Positions 15,442 to 27,665 of a stretch of DNA of 64,000 nt are shown in pieces (within the stretch, counting starts at the first letter, position 1; the number at the start of each line of letters is the position of its first letter). Made by a program: the position numbers and the translations under genes. The stretch spans positions 156,001 to 220,000 of the forward strand of contig CAUJGJ010000451.1 in the NCBI GenBank assembly GCA_963170055.1. Direction: 5' to 3'. This DNA is from Halisarca cf. caerulea (Eukaryota; Porifera; Demospongiae; Chondrillida; Halisarcidae). The notes under the pieces are model-generated. The model was not told where the DNA came from, ran no database searches, and saw only the letters and a program-made list of their open reading frames with translations.

Positions 15442-18400
15442 GAAAATATTCTTTTGAAACTTTTAAAATTCTAACGGTAACGTTACCAAATGATTTTTAA
15501 ATACTATGCAAATGTTTCATAAGCATTAAATAAAGATTACTACGAGTAGTTTAAAAGAAATTAGAAACTTTGAAAATATTATTCTTTTGAAACTTTTAAA
15601 ATTCTAACGGTAACGTTACCAAATGATTTTTAAATACTTTGCAAATGTTTCATAAGCATTAAATAAAGATTACTACGAGTAGTTTAAAAGAAATTAGAAA
15701 CTTTGGAAATATTATTCTTTTGAAACTTTTAAAATTCTAACGGTAACGTTACCAAATGATTTTTAAATACTTTGCAAATGTTTCATAAGCATTAAATAAA
15801 GATTACTACGAGTAGTTTAAAAGAAATTAGAAACTTTGAAAATATTATTCTTTTGAAACTTTTAAAATTCTAACGGTAACGTTACCAAATGATTTTTAAA
15901 TACTTTGCAAGTTTGTCATCAGCATTAAATAAAGATTACTACGAGTAGTTTAAAAGAAATTAGAAACTTTGAAAATATTATTCTTTTGAAACTTTTAAAA
16001 TTCTAACGGTAACGTTACCAAATGATTTTTAAATACTTTGCAAATGTTTCATAAGCATTAAATAAAAATTACTACGAGTAGTTTAAAAGAAATTAGAAAC
16101 TTTGGAAATATTATTCTTTTGAAACTTTTAAAATTCTAACAGTAACGTTACCAAATGATTTTTAAATACTTTGCAAGTTTGTCATCAGCATTAAATAAAG
16201 ATTACTACGAGTAGTTTAAAAGAAATTAGAAACTTTGGAAATATTATTCTTTTGAAACTTTTAAAATTCTAACGGTAAGGTTACCAAATGATTTTTAAAT
16301 ACTTTTCAAGTTTGTCATCAGCATTAAATAAAGATTACTACGAGTAGTTTAAAAGAAATTAGAAACTTTGGAAATATTATTCTTTTGAAACTTTTAAAAT
16401 TCTAACGGTAACGTTACCAAATGATTTTTAAATACTTTGCAAATGTTTCATAAGCATTAAATAAAGATTACTACGAGTAGTTTAAAAGAAATTAGAAACT
16501 TTGGAAATATTATTCTTTTGAAACTTTTAAAATTCTAACGGTAACGTTACCAAATGATTTTTAAATACTTTGCAAATGTTTCATAAGCATTAAATAAAGA
16601 TTACTACGAGTAGTTTAAAAGAAATTAGAAACTTTGGAAATATTATTCTTTTGAAACTTTTAAAATTCTAACGGTAACGTTACCAAATGATTTTTAAATA
16701 CTTTGCAAGTTTGTCATCAGCATTAAATAAAGATTACTACGAGTAGTTTAAAAGAAATTAGAAACTTTGGAAATATTATTCTTTTGAAACTTTTAAAATT
16801 CTAACGGTAACGTTACCAAATGATTTTTAAATACTTTGCAAATGTTTCATAAGCATTAAATAAAGATTACTACGAGTAGTTTAAAAGAAATTAGAAACTT
16901 TGGAAATATTATTCTTTTGAAACTTTTAAAATTCTAACGGTAACGTTACCAAATGATTTTTAAATACTTTGCAAATGTTTCATAAGCATTAAATAAAGAT
17001 TACTACGAGTAGTTTAAAAGAAATTAGAAACTTTGAAAATATTATTCTTTTGAAACTTTTAAAATTCTAACGGTAACGTTACCAAATGATTTTTAAATAC
17101 TTTGCAAATGTTTCATAAGCATTAAATAAAGATTACTACGAGTAGTTTAAAAGAAATTAGAAACTTTGAAAATATTATTCTTTTGAAACTTTTAAAATTC
17201 TAACGGTAACGTTACCAAATGATTTTTAAATACTTTGCAAATGTTTCATAAGCATTAAATAAAGATTACTACGAGTAGTTTAAAAGAAATTAGAAACTTT
17301 GGAAATATTATTCTTTTGAAACTTTTAAAATTCTAACGGTAACGTTACCAAATGATTTTTAAATACTTTGCAAGTTTGTCATCAGCATTAAATAAAGATT
17401 ACTACGAGTAGTTTAAAAGAAATTAGAAACTTTGGAAATATTATTCTTTTGAAACTTTTAAAATTCTAACGGTAACGTTACCAAATGATTTTTAAATACT
17501 TTGCAAATGTTTCATAAGCATTAAATAAAGATTACTACGAGTAGTTTAAAAGAAATTAGAAACTTTGGAAATATTATTCTTTTGAAACTTTTAAAATTCT
17601 AACGGTAACGTTACCAAATGATTTTTAAATACTTTGCAAGTTTGTCATCAGCATTAAATAAAGATTACTACGAGTAGTTTAAAAGAAATTAGAAACTTTG
17701 AAAATATTATTCTTTTGAAACTTTTAAAATTCTATCGGTAACGTTACCAAATGATTTTTAAATACTTTGCAAGTTTGTCATCAGCATAAAATAAAGATTA
17801 CTACGAGTAGTTTAAAAGAAATTAGAAACTTTGGAAATATTATTCTTTTGAAACTTTTAAAATTCTAACGGTAACGTTACCAAATGATTTTTAAATACTT
17901 TGCAAGTTTGTCATCAGCATTAAATAAAGATTACTACGAGTAGTTTAAAAGAAATTAGAAACTTTGGAAATATTATTCTTTTGAAACTTTTAAAATTCTA
18001 ACGGTAACGTTACCAAATGATTTTTAAATACTATGCAAATGTTTCATAAGCATTAAATAAAGATTACTACGAGTAGTTTAAAAGAAATTAGAAACTTTGG
18101 AAATATTATTCTTTTGAAACTTTTAAAATTCTAACGGTAACGTTACCAAATGATTTTTAAATACTTTGCAAATGTTTCATAAGCATTAAATAAAGATTAC
18201 TACGAGTAGTTTAAAAGAAATTAGAAACTTTGAAAATATTCTTTTGAAACTTTTAAAATTCTAACGGTAACGTTACCAAATGATTTTTAAATACTATGCA
18301 AATGTTTCATAAGCATTAAATAAAGATTACTACGAGTAGTTTAAAAGAAATTAGAAACTTTGAAAATATTATTCTTTTGAAACTTTTAAAATTCTAACGG

Positions 18401-21021
18401 TAACGTTACCAAATGATTTTTAAATACTTTGCAAATGTTTCATAAGCATTAAATAAAGATTACTACGAGTAGTTTAAAAGAAATTAGAAACTTTGGAAAT
18501 ATTATTCTTTTGAAACTTTTAAAATTCTAACGGTAACGTTACCAAATGATTTTTAAATACTTTGCAAATGTTTCATAAGCATTAAATAAAGATTACTACG
18601 AGTAGTTTAAAAGAAATTAGAAACTTTGAAAATATTATTCTTTTGAAACTTTTAAAATTCTAACGGTAACGTTACCAAATGATTTTTAAATACTTTGCAA
18701 GTTTGTCATCAGCATTAAATAAAGATTACTACGAGTAGTTTAAAAGAAATTAGAAACTTTGAAAATATTATTCTTTTGAAACTTTTAAAATTCTAACGGT
18801 AACGTTACCAAATGATTTTTAAATACTTTGCAAATGTTTCATAAGCATTAAATAAAAATTACTACGAGTAGTTTAAAAGAAATTAGAAACTTTGGAAATA
18901 TTATTCTTTTGAAACTTTTAAAATTCTAACAGTAACGTTACCAAATGATTTTTAAATACTTTGCAAGTTTGTCATCAGCATTAAATAAAGATTACTACGA
19001 GTAGTTTAAAAGAAATTAGAAACTTTGGAAATATTATTCTTTTGAAACTTTTAAAATTCTAACGGTAAGGTTACCAAATGATTTTTAAATACTTTTCAAG
19101 TTTGTCATCAGCATTAAATAAAGATTACTACGAGTAGTTTAAAAGAAATTAGAAACTTTGGAAATATTATTCTTTTGAAACTTTTAAAATTCTAACGGTA
19201 ACGTTACCAAATGATTTTTAAATACTTTGCAAATGTTTCATAAGCATTAAATAAAGATTACTACGAGTAGTTTAAAAGAAATTAGAAACTTTGGAAATAT
19301 TATTCTTTTGAAACTTTTAAAATTCTAACGGTAACGTTACCAAATGATTTTTAAATACTTTGCAAATGTTTCATAAGCATTAAATAAAGATTACTACGAG
19401 TAGTTTAAAAGAAATTAGAAACTTTGGAAATATTATTCTTTTGAAACTTTTAAAATTCTAACGGTAACGTTACCAAATGATTTTTAAATACTTTGCAAGT
19501 TTGTCATCAGCATTAAATAAAGATTACTACGAGTAGTTTAAAAGAAATTAGAAACTTTGGAAATATTATTCTTTTGAAACTTTTAAAATTCTAACGGTAA
19601 CGTTACCAAATGATTTTTAAATACTTTGCAAATGTTTCATAAGCATTAAATAAAGATTACTACGAGTAGTTTAAAAGAAATTAGAAACTTTGGAAATATT
19701 ATTCTTTTGAAACTTTTAAAATTCTAACGGTAACGTTACCAAATGATTTTTAAATACTTTGCAAATGTTTCATAAGCATTAAATAAAGATTACTACGAGT
19801 AGTTTAAAAGAAATTAGAAACTTTGAAAATATTATTCTTTTGAAACTTTTAAAATTCTAACGGTAACGTTACCAAATGATTTTTAAATACTTTGCAAATG
19901 TTTCATAAGCATTAAATAAAGATTACTACGAGTAGTTTAAAAGAAATTAGAAACTTTGAAAATATTATTCTTTTGAAACTTTTAAAATTCTAACGGTAAC
20001 GTTACCAAATGATTTTTAAATACTTTGCAAATGTTTCATAAGCATTAAATAAAGATTACTACGAGTAGTTTAAAAGAAATTAGAAACTTTGGAAATATTA
20101 TTCTTTTGAAACTTTTAAAATTCTAACGGTAACGTTACCAAATGATTTTTAAATACTTTGCAAGTTTGTCATCAGCATTAAATAAAGATTACTACGAGTA
20201 GTTTAAAAGAAATTAGAAACTTTGGAAATATTATTCTTTTGAAACTTTTAAAATTCTAACGGTAACGTTACCAAATGATTTTTAAATACTTTGCAAATGT
20301 TTCATAAGCATTAAATAAAGATTACTACGAGTAGTTTAAAAGAAATTAGAAACTTTGGAAATATTATTCTTTTGAAACTTTTAAAATTCTAACGGTAACG
20401 TTACCAAATGATTTTTAAATACTTTGCAAGTTTGTCATCAGCATTAAATAAAGATTACTACGAGTAGTTTAAAAGAAATTAGAAACTTTGAAAATATTAT
20501 TCTTTTGAAACTTTTAAAATTCTATCGGTAACGTTACCAAATGATTTTTAAATACTTTGCAAGTTTGTCATCAGCATAAAATAAAGATTACTACGAGTAG
20601 TTTAAAAGAAATTAGAAACTTTGGAAATATTATTCTTTTGAAACTTTTAAAATTCTAACGGTAACGTTACCAAATGATTTTTAAATACTTTGCAAGTTTG
20701 TCATCAGCATTAAATAAAGATTACTACGAGTAGTTTAAAAGAAATTAGAAACTTTGGAAATATTATTCTTTTGAAACTTTTAAAATTCTAACGGTAACGT
20801 TACCAAATGATTTTTAAATACTATGCAAATGTTTCATAAGCATTAAATAAAGATTACTACGAGTAGTTTAAAAGAAATTAGAAACTTTGGAAATATTATT
20901 CTTTTGAAACTTTTAAAATTCTAACGGTAACGTTACCAAATGATTTTTAAATACTTTGCAAATGTTTCATAAGCATTAAATAAAGATTACTACGAGTAGT
21001 TTAAAAGAAATTAGAAACTTT
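15442..21021. repeat. two tandem copies of a 2,790-bp higher-order repeat (21 monomers)
   Basis: Private variants recur exactly 2,790 bp apart, which is 21 x 133 minus a 3-bp deletion. The deletion monomer is at 15,442 and 18,232. The TTTTCAAG variant is at 16,301 and 19,091. The CTATGC variant is at 18,031 and 20,821. The AACAGTAACG and GGTAAGG variants recur in step. The same deletion monomer also lies at 12,253 (3,189 bp = 24 monomers - 3 before 15,442) and at 4,276 (7,977 bp = 60 monomers - 3 earlier). Units of different length have therefore been amplified from common blocks. Confidence 0.88.
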
Positions 21022-24000
21022 GAAAATATTATTCTTTTGAAACTTTTAAAATTCTAACGGTAACGTTACCAAATGATTTTTAAATACTTTGCAAATGTTT
21101 CATAAGCATTAAATAAAGATTACTACGAGTAGTTTAAAAGAAATTAGAAACTTTGGAAATATTATTCTTTTGAAACTTTTAAAATTCTAACGGTAACGTT
21201 ACCAAATGATTTTTAAATACTTTGCAAGTTTGTCATCAGCATTAAATAAAGATTACTACGAGTAGTTTAAAAGAAATTAGAAACTTTGGAAATATTATTC
21301 TTTTGAAACTTTTAAAATTCTAACGGTAACGTTACCAAATGATTTTTAAATACTTTGCAAATGTTTCATAAGCATTAAATAAAGATTACTACGAGTAGTT
21401 TAAAAGAAATTAGAAACTTTGGAAATATTATTCTTTTGAAACTTTTAAAATTCTAACGGTAACGTTACCAAATGATTTTTAAATACTTTGCAAATGTTTC
21501 ATAAGCATTAAATAAAGATTACTACGAGTAGTTTAAAAGAAATTAGAAACTTTGAAAATATTATTCTTTTGAAACTTTTAAAATTCTAACGGTAACGTTA
21601 CCAAATGATTTTTAAATACTTTGCAAATGTTTCATAAGCATTAAATAACGATTACTACGAGTAGTTTAAAAGAAATTAGAAACTTTGAAAATATTATTCT
21701 TTTGAAACTTTTAAAATTCTAACGGTAACGTTACCAAATGATTTTTAAATACTTTGCAAATGTTTCATAAGCATTAAATAAAGATTACTACGAGTAGTTT
21801 AAAAGAAATTAGAAACTTTGGAAATATTATTCTTTTGAAACTTTTAAAATTCTAACGGTAACGTTACCAAATGATTTTTAAATACTTTGCAAGTTTGTCA
21901 TCAGCATTAAATAAAGATTACTACGAGTAGTTTAAAAGAAATTAGAAACTTTGAAAATATTATTCTTTTGAAACTTTTAAAATTCTATCGGTAACGTTAC
22001 CAAATAATTTTTAAATACTTTGCAAGTTTGTCATCAGCATAAAATAAAGATTACTACGAGTAGTTTAAAAGAAATTAGAAACTTTGGAAATATTATTCTT
22101 TTGAAACTTTTAAAATTCTAACGGTAACGTTACCAAATGATTTTTAAATACTTTGCAAATGTTTCATAAGCATTAAATAAAGATTACTACGAGTAGTTTA
22201 AAAGAAATTAGAAACTTTGAAAATATTATTCTTTTGAAACTTTTAAAATTCTAACGGTAACGTTACCAAATGATTTTTAAATACTTTGCAAATGTTTCAT
22301 AAGCATTAAATAAAGATTACTACGAGTAGTTTAAAAGAAATTAGAAACTTTGGAAATATTATTCTTTTGAAACTTTTAAAATTCTAACGGTAACGTTACC
22401 AAATGATTTTTAAATACTTTGCAAATGTTTCATAAGCATTAAATAAAGATTACTACGAGTAGTTTAAAAGAAATTAGAAACTTTGAAAATATTATTCTTT
22501 TGAAACTTTTAAAATTCTAACGGTAATGTTACCAAATGATTTTTAAATACTTTGCAAATGTGTCAAAAGCCTTAAATAAAAATTACTACGAGTAGTTTAA
22601 AAGAAATTAGAAACTTTGGAAATTTTATTCTTTTGAAACTTTTAAAATTCTAACGGTAACGTTACCAAATGATTTTTAAATACTTTGCAAGTTTGTCATC
22701 AGCATTAAATAAAGATTACTACGAGTAGTTTAAAAGAAATTAGAAACTTTGGAAATATTATTCTTTTGAAACTTTTAAAATTCTAACGGTAACGTTACCA
22801 AATGATTTTTAAATACTTTGCAAATGTTTCATAAGCATTAAATAAAGATTACTACGAGTAGTTTAAAAGAAATTAGAAACTTTGAAAATATTATTCTTTT
22901 GAAACTTTTAAAATTCTAACGGTAACGTTACCAAATGATTTTTAAATACTTTGCAAATGTTTCATAAGCTTTAAATAAAGATTACTACGAGTAGTTTAAA
23001 AGAAATTAGAAACTTTGGAAATATTATTCTTTTGAAACTTTTAAAATTCTAACGGTAATGTTACCAAATGATTTTTAAACACTTTGCAAGTTTGTCATCA
23101 GCATTAAATAAAGATTACTATGAGTAGTTTAAAAGAAATTAGAAACTTTGGAAATATTATTCTTTTGAAACTTTTAAAATTCTAACGGTAACGTTACCAA
23201 ATGATTTTTAAATACTTTGCAAATGTGTCAAAAGCCTTAAATAAAAATTACTACGAGTAGTTTAAAAGAAATTAGAAACTTTGGAAATTTTATTCTTTTG
23301 AAACTTTTAAAATTCTAACGGTAACGTTACCAAATGATTTTTAAATACTTTGCAAGTTTGTCATCAGCATTAAATAAAGATTACTACGAGTAGTTTAAAA
23401 GAAATTAGAAACTTTGGAAATATTATTCTTTTGAAACTTTTAAAATTCTAACGGTAACGTTACCAAATGATTTTTAAATACTTTGCAAATGTTTCATAAG
23501 CATTAAATAAAGATTACTACGAGTAGTTTAAAAGAAATTAGAAACTTTGAAAATATTATTCTTTTGAAACTTTTAAAATTCTAACGGTAACGTTACCAAA
23601 TGATTTTTAAATACTTTGCAAATGTTTCATAAGCATTAAATAAAGATTACTACGAGTAGTTTAAAAGAAATTAGAAACTTTGGAAATATTATTCTTTTGA
23701 AACTTTTAAAATTCTAACGGTAACGTTACCAAATGATTTTTAAATACTTTGCAAATGTTTCATAAGCATTAAATAAAGATTACTACGAGTAGTTTAAAAG
23801 AAATTAGAAACTTTGAAAATATTATTCTTTTGAAACTTTTAAAATTCTAACGGTAATGTTACCAAATGATTTTTAAACACTTTGCAAGTTTGTCATCAGC
23901 ATTAAATAAAGATTACTACGAGTAGTTTAAAAGAAATTAGAAACTTTGGAAATATTATTCTTTTGAAACTTTTAAAATTCTAACGGTAACGTTACCAAAT

Positions 24001-25545
24001 GATTTTTAAATACTTTGCAAATGTGTCAAAAGCCTTAAATAAAAATTACTACGAGTAGTTTAAAAGAAATTAGAAACTTTGGAAATTTTATTCTTTTGAA
24101 ACTTTTAAAATTCTAACGGTAACGTTACCAAATGATTTTTAAACACTTTGCAAGTTTGTCATCAGCATTAAATAAAGATTACTACGAGTAGTTTAAAAGA
24201 AATTAGAAACTTTGGAAATATTATTCTTTTGAAACTTTTAAAATTCTAACGGTAACGTTACCAAATGATTTTTAAATACTTTGCAAATGTGTCAAAAGCC
24301 TTAAATAAAAATTACTACGAGTAGTTTAAAAGAAATTAGAAACTTTGGAAATTTTATTCTTTTGAAACTTTTAAAATTCTAACGGTAACGTTACCAAATG
24401 ATTTTTAAATACTTTGCAAGTTTGTCATCAGCATTAAATAAAGATTACTACGAGTAGTTTAAAAGAAATTAGAAACTTTGGAAATATTATTCTTTTGAAA
24501 CTTTTAAAATTCTAACGGTAACGTTACCAAATGATTTTTAAATACTTTGCAAATGTTTCATAAGCATTAAATAAAGATTACTACGAGTAGTTTAAAAGAA
24601 ATTAGAAACTTTGAAAATATTATTCTTTTGAAACTTTTAAAATTCTAACGGTAATGTTACCAAATGATTTTTAAACACTTTGCAAGTTTGTCATCAGCAT
24701 TAAATAAAGATTACTACGAGTAGTTTAAAAGAAATTAGAAACTTTGGAAATATTATTCTTTTGAAACTTTTAAAATTCTAACGGTAACGTTACCAAATGA
24801 TTTTTAAATACTTTGCAAATGTGTCAAAAGCATTAAATAAAAATTACTACGAGTAGTTTAAAAGAAATTAGAAACTTTGGAAATATTATTCTTTTGAAAC
24901 TTTTAAAATTCTAACGGTAACGTTACCAAATGATTTTTAAATACTTTGCAAAATGTGTCATCAGCATTAAATAAAGATTACTACGAGTAGTTTAAAAGAA
25001 ATTAGAAACTTTGGAAATATTATTCTTTTGAAACTTTTAAAATTCTAACGGTAACGTTACCATATGATTTTTAAATACTTTGCAAATGTGTCATAAGCAT
25101 TAAATAAAGATTACTACGAGTAGTTTAAAAGAAATTAGAAACTTTGGAAATATTATTTTTTTGAAACTTTTAAAATTCTAACGGTAACGTTACCAAATGA
25201 TTTTTAAATACTTTGCAAATGTTTCATAAGCATTAACTAAAGATTACTGAGAGTAGTTTAAAAGAAATTAGAAACTTTGGAAATATTATTCTTTTGAAAC
25301 TTTTAAAATTCTAACGGTAACGTTACCAAATGATTTTTAAATACTTTGCAAATGTGTAATCTGCATTAAATAAAGATTACTACGAGGAGTTTAAAAAAAA
25401 TTAGAAAATTTGGAAATATTATTCTTTTGAAACTTTTAAATTTCTAAGTAACGTTCCCAAATGATTTTTAAATACTTTGCAAATGTGTAATTTGCACAAA
25501 ATAATGATTACTACAAGGAGTTTAGAAGTAATTAGATACTTTGGA

Positions 25546-25741
25546 AATGTTTCTGACACGGACAATTTATTTGAGAAGTAACCACAGCTATGAGTTTAAT
25601 GACTTATTTACCGCATGAAACAAGCATAAGTATACAAGAATAGCATGAAATTGCAAGATTTACAAATAACTTAGAGAAGAAACTAGCTAATAATTATTTC
25701 TTACACAGAACATTTATTTGAGAAAGCACTGCAGTTATATA
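25546..25741 (-). repeat. 146-bp satellite, inverted copies at array junction
   Basis: The reverse complement reads as the 146-bp satellite found further right, containing GCTTTCTCAAATAAATG, TTAGCTAGTTTCTTCTCTAA and GCAATTTCATGCTATTC. It is therefore in the opposite orientation to the copies after 27,666. It directly joins the decayed edge of the 133-bp array. Its terminal segment supplies the last ~18 codons and stop of the neighbouring reverse-transcriptase-like reading frame. Confidence 0.8.
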
Positions 25742-26695
25742 GAAATTGCAAAAGTGCAACACACGACATACTCCAACAGAGCTCATCAGATGCCTTTCCA
25801 AAGGAAATGCACATTTGTCTAAAGCCTCTCGCATCAATACCAGATGGGCCTGCCCAACCATCAGTTTTCAAGGCGGTTTTCCTGATGACATCACAGTCAA
25901 TTGATTCAAAAATCACTGGGTGGAAATTCTTGGCATCTTGACCATCCACTAGTGATTCAGGAGCTGCATTCTTGCCAGCTGGGTGCTTATCACGCAGAAC
26001 ATCCAGGACGGACCTATCACTGTCAGCTGGGTCATGGATTGAAATCACTTTACCCTGAACCTTTTCTAACACTCTCATGGCAGTACTCACCTTGCCTTGT
26101 TTCATCAACTTGGAGAAAGACTTTGCCACTTTCTTGTCATCATCGGGGCATCTTTTTAGCCTCTGCTGTATTGCTCTGCTCTCTTCAACAAGAGCCCGGA
26201 TATCACCAGTTTCCCACAAGAGCATACGTCGTTGTAGGCACCTTACATGATCTCTGACTCTGTATTTATGAGAAGGCTTTTGCGACAGAAATTGAGGCAT
26301 AACCATCACTGCTGTCAGGGCAATTGATTACAAGGGTGTGGACTCCCCATAGGATTTGAGCAAACGAGCCATTTCCGATTGAAACGAAGTGCTCACCAAC
26401 CTTCCCTGAGGTGAGCATAAAGATGTTCCTCCTCCATCAAACAACTTACTCATATGCTGCATGGATTGCTGCGGAGAAGGCTTCTCCACTAACAGTATCA
26501 CTCCATTGGAAAGACTGATTTGTTATTCTCGTAAAATCTGATGGGTTAGGGTTCATGATCATCATTAGATGCAACTTCATTAGGAGACTGTGATGTACTG
26601 TTTGAACTGAAGTTGTGACAGTTTCCAATCCTTGAAGGTCCACAACTCATGCAAGCCTTTCCGTTTTTCACACAATTTATGCATTTCCCACTGAT
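25701..26695 (-). pseudogene. degenerate reverse-transcriptase-like retroelement fragment
   Basis: Reading right to left there is a cysteine cluster C-x2-C-x5-C-x2-C followed by PSRIGNC (about 26,683-26,620). Next comes a region reading AFSAAIHAAYE, WRRNIFM and SGKVGEHFVS, then an open 202-codon stretch (26,309-25,701). That stretch includes KPSHKYRVRDH, SVLDVLRDKHP and a glycine motif AGPSGIDARGF that resembles the fingers segment of reverse transcriptases. The gene is broken by stops at about 26,446, 26,437 and 26,328 and by a frameshift near 26,390. Its last ~18 residues are encoded by the adjacent 146-bp satellite, so the polymerase core is missing. The motif order matches a repeated polyprotein family I remember from sponge and cnidarian genomes; that is memory, not a search. 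Exact retroelement class unknown. Confidence 0.65.
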
Positions 26696-26861
26696 TGTTC
26701 ACGAACAGCAGGTACTCATTTCATTAATTGTAGCTTAGCTGGTGGTTGTTCAAAGAAAAATCGACCTCCCAAGTCAGGAAGAAAGCACAAATCAAAGTAG
26801 AGTTAATCACGATGGGCAACTCCAATCGGCCATTTTGAACTTTTTATATACATATGCAATA

Positions 26862-26933
26862 TGGTTTTCTAAGATATTTGCAATTCTTGCAATTTCATGT
26901 TGTTCTTGAATTCTTATGCATGTTTCATGCATT
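26862..26933 (+). repeat. 146-bp satellite fragment left of the 732-bp TIR element
   Basis: Contains GCAATTTCATGTTGTTCTTG and ATGCATGTTTCATGCATT, which is the right half of a monomer in plus orientation. It resumes after the TIR element at 27,666. The stretch between the retroelement relic and this point (about 26,700-26,861) shows nothing recognisable. Confidence 0.7.
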
Positions 26934-27665
26934 CGCATGTGGGACATGTCCAGATTTGTTATGATAATGATCCTCAGTTTGCATAGGGGTGAAACGTTAT
27001 CTTTCGGCGCCTATAAGTTATTAGTCATGCTTTTATCCCGTGATTCGGATGGATATTCGGGCGTATACGAAAACAAATCCGTGTTAAATGACGTTTTCGT
27101 CGTCACCGTTGCTCTTTCACATGCTGGCATGTGACCCAACTGGATGTTCTTCGAAATTTTAGTTTTCGGCTGGACGCTACGTGAGGAAATAAGCTAGAGA
27201 CAGTTTCTTGGTGCCAGCATTGAGCTATTTGTAGTTTGCAACTTTTCCATGTGGGTGCAAGAGAAGTGTTGTTCCTCTCCCAAGTTATAGGAGCTAGAAT
27301 TTCGCCCTTTGATGGCCAGTTTCAATGATCTCGGCTTCGGAGAGGATTCGAATGGCGATGGCACCCGCATGGAAAAGTTAGTATATGTTTTGCTATAGCG
27401 ATTTATGTGAATAAATAGTCTTGGAAGCGTTCCACCAGCTAGCGCCCAAAGAATTCGCATTTTAGTAGGGGTTAAGAAAGCCTTACAAACTTCTTCGCAA
27501 TTAAAGTAACCCTTTTGAAAGGCTAATCCTCGAAACGTTTACATGTCTACCTATGTATTAAGCCATTGTTTGACGTTCTGAAGCTCCTACAAGTCGAGAA
27601 ATAAAGCTATGAAAATGACCGAAATTTTCACACCGCCAAATTAGCGTGGACATGTCCCACATGCG
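26934..27665. mobile_element. 732-bp non-autonomous TIR element inserted in a 146-bp satellite monomer
   Basis: Perfect 18-bp terminal inverted repeats: CGCATGTGGGACATGTCC at the left, its reverse complement at 27,648-27,665. The flanking sequence is a satellite monomer split at CATT/TTAATAAAG, compatible with a 2-bp TT duplication. Short open frames inside show no recognisable domain. A related left end lies at 35,233 and is duplicated at 35,625. Confidence 0.78.

Larger units (their letters stand above)
1..25545. repeat. 133-bp satellite array (about 190 monomers)
   Basis: Head-to-tail tandem array with a fixed 133-bp period; for example the start of the AAAAGAAATT block recurs at 1, 134 and 267. 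Monomers are AT-rich and nearly identical, differing at a few diagnostic sites: GGAAAT or GAAAAT after ACTTT; TATCGG or AACGG; three alternative tails (GTTTGTCATCAG, ATGTTTCATAAG, ATGTGTCAAAAG); and a 3-bp deletion variant. Almost every monomer carries the 12-bp palindrome GGTAACGTTACC and the interrupted dyad ACTAC-GA-GTAGT. No open reading frame of note and no inserted transposon is seen. The array runs off the left edge, so its true length is unknown. Monomers become diverged from about 25,200. A centromeric or pericentromeric role is inference. Confidence 0.97.

Noticed and set aside
1..25545. CRISPR-like regular repeats
   Set aside because: The whole 133-bp unit repeats with no unique spacers, and the context is animal DNA; it is satellite.
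1..25545. CENP-B box in the satellite
   Set aside because: No match to the TTCG...A..CGGG pattern; the conserved palindrome is different.
25901..26257. 118-codon plus-strand frame
   Set aside because: Antisense shadow of the retroelement relic; no domain.
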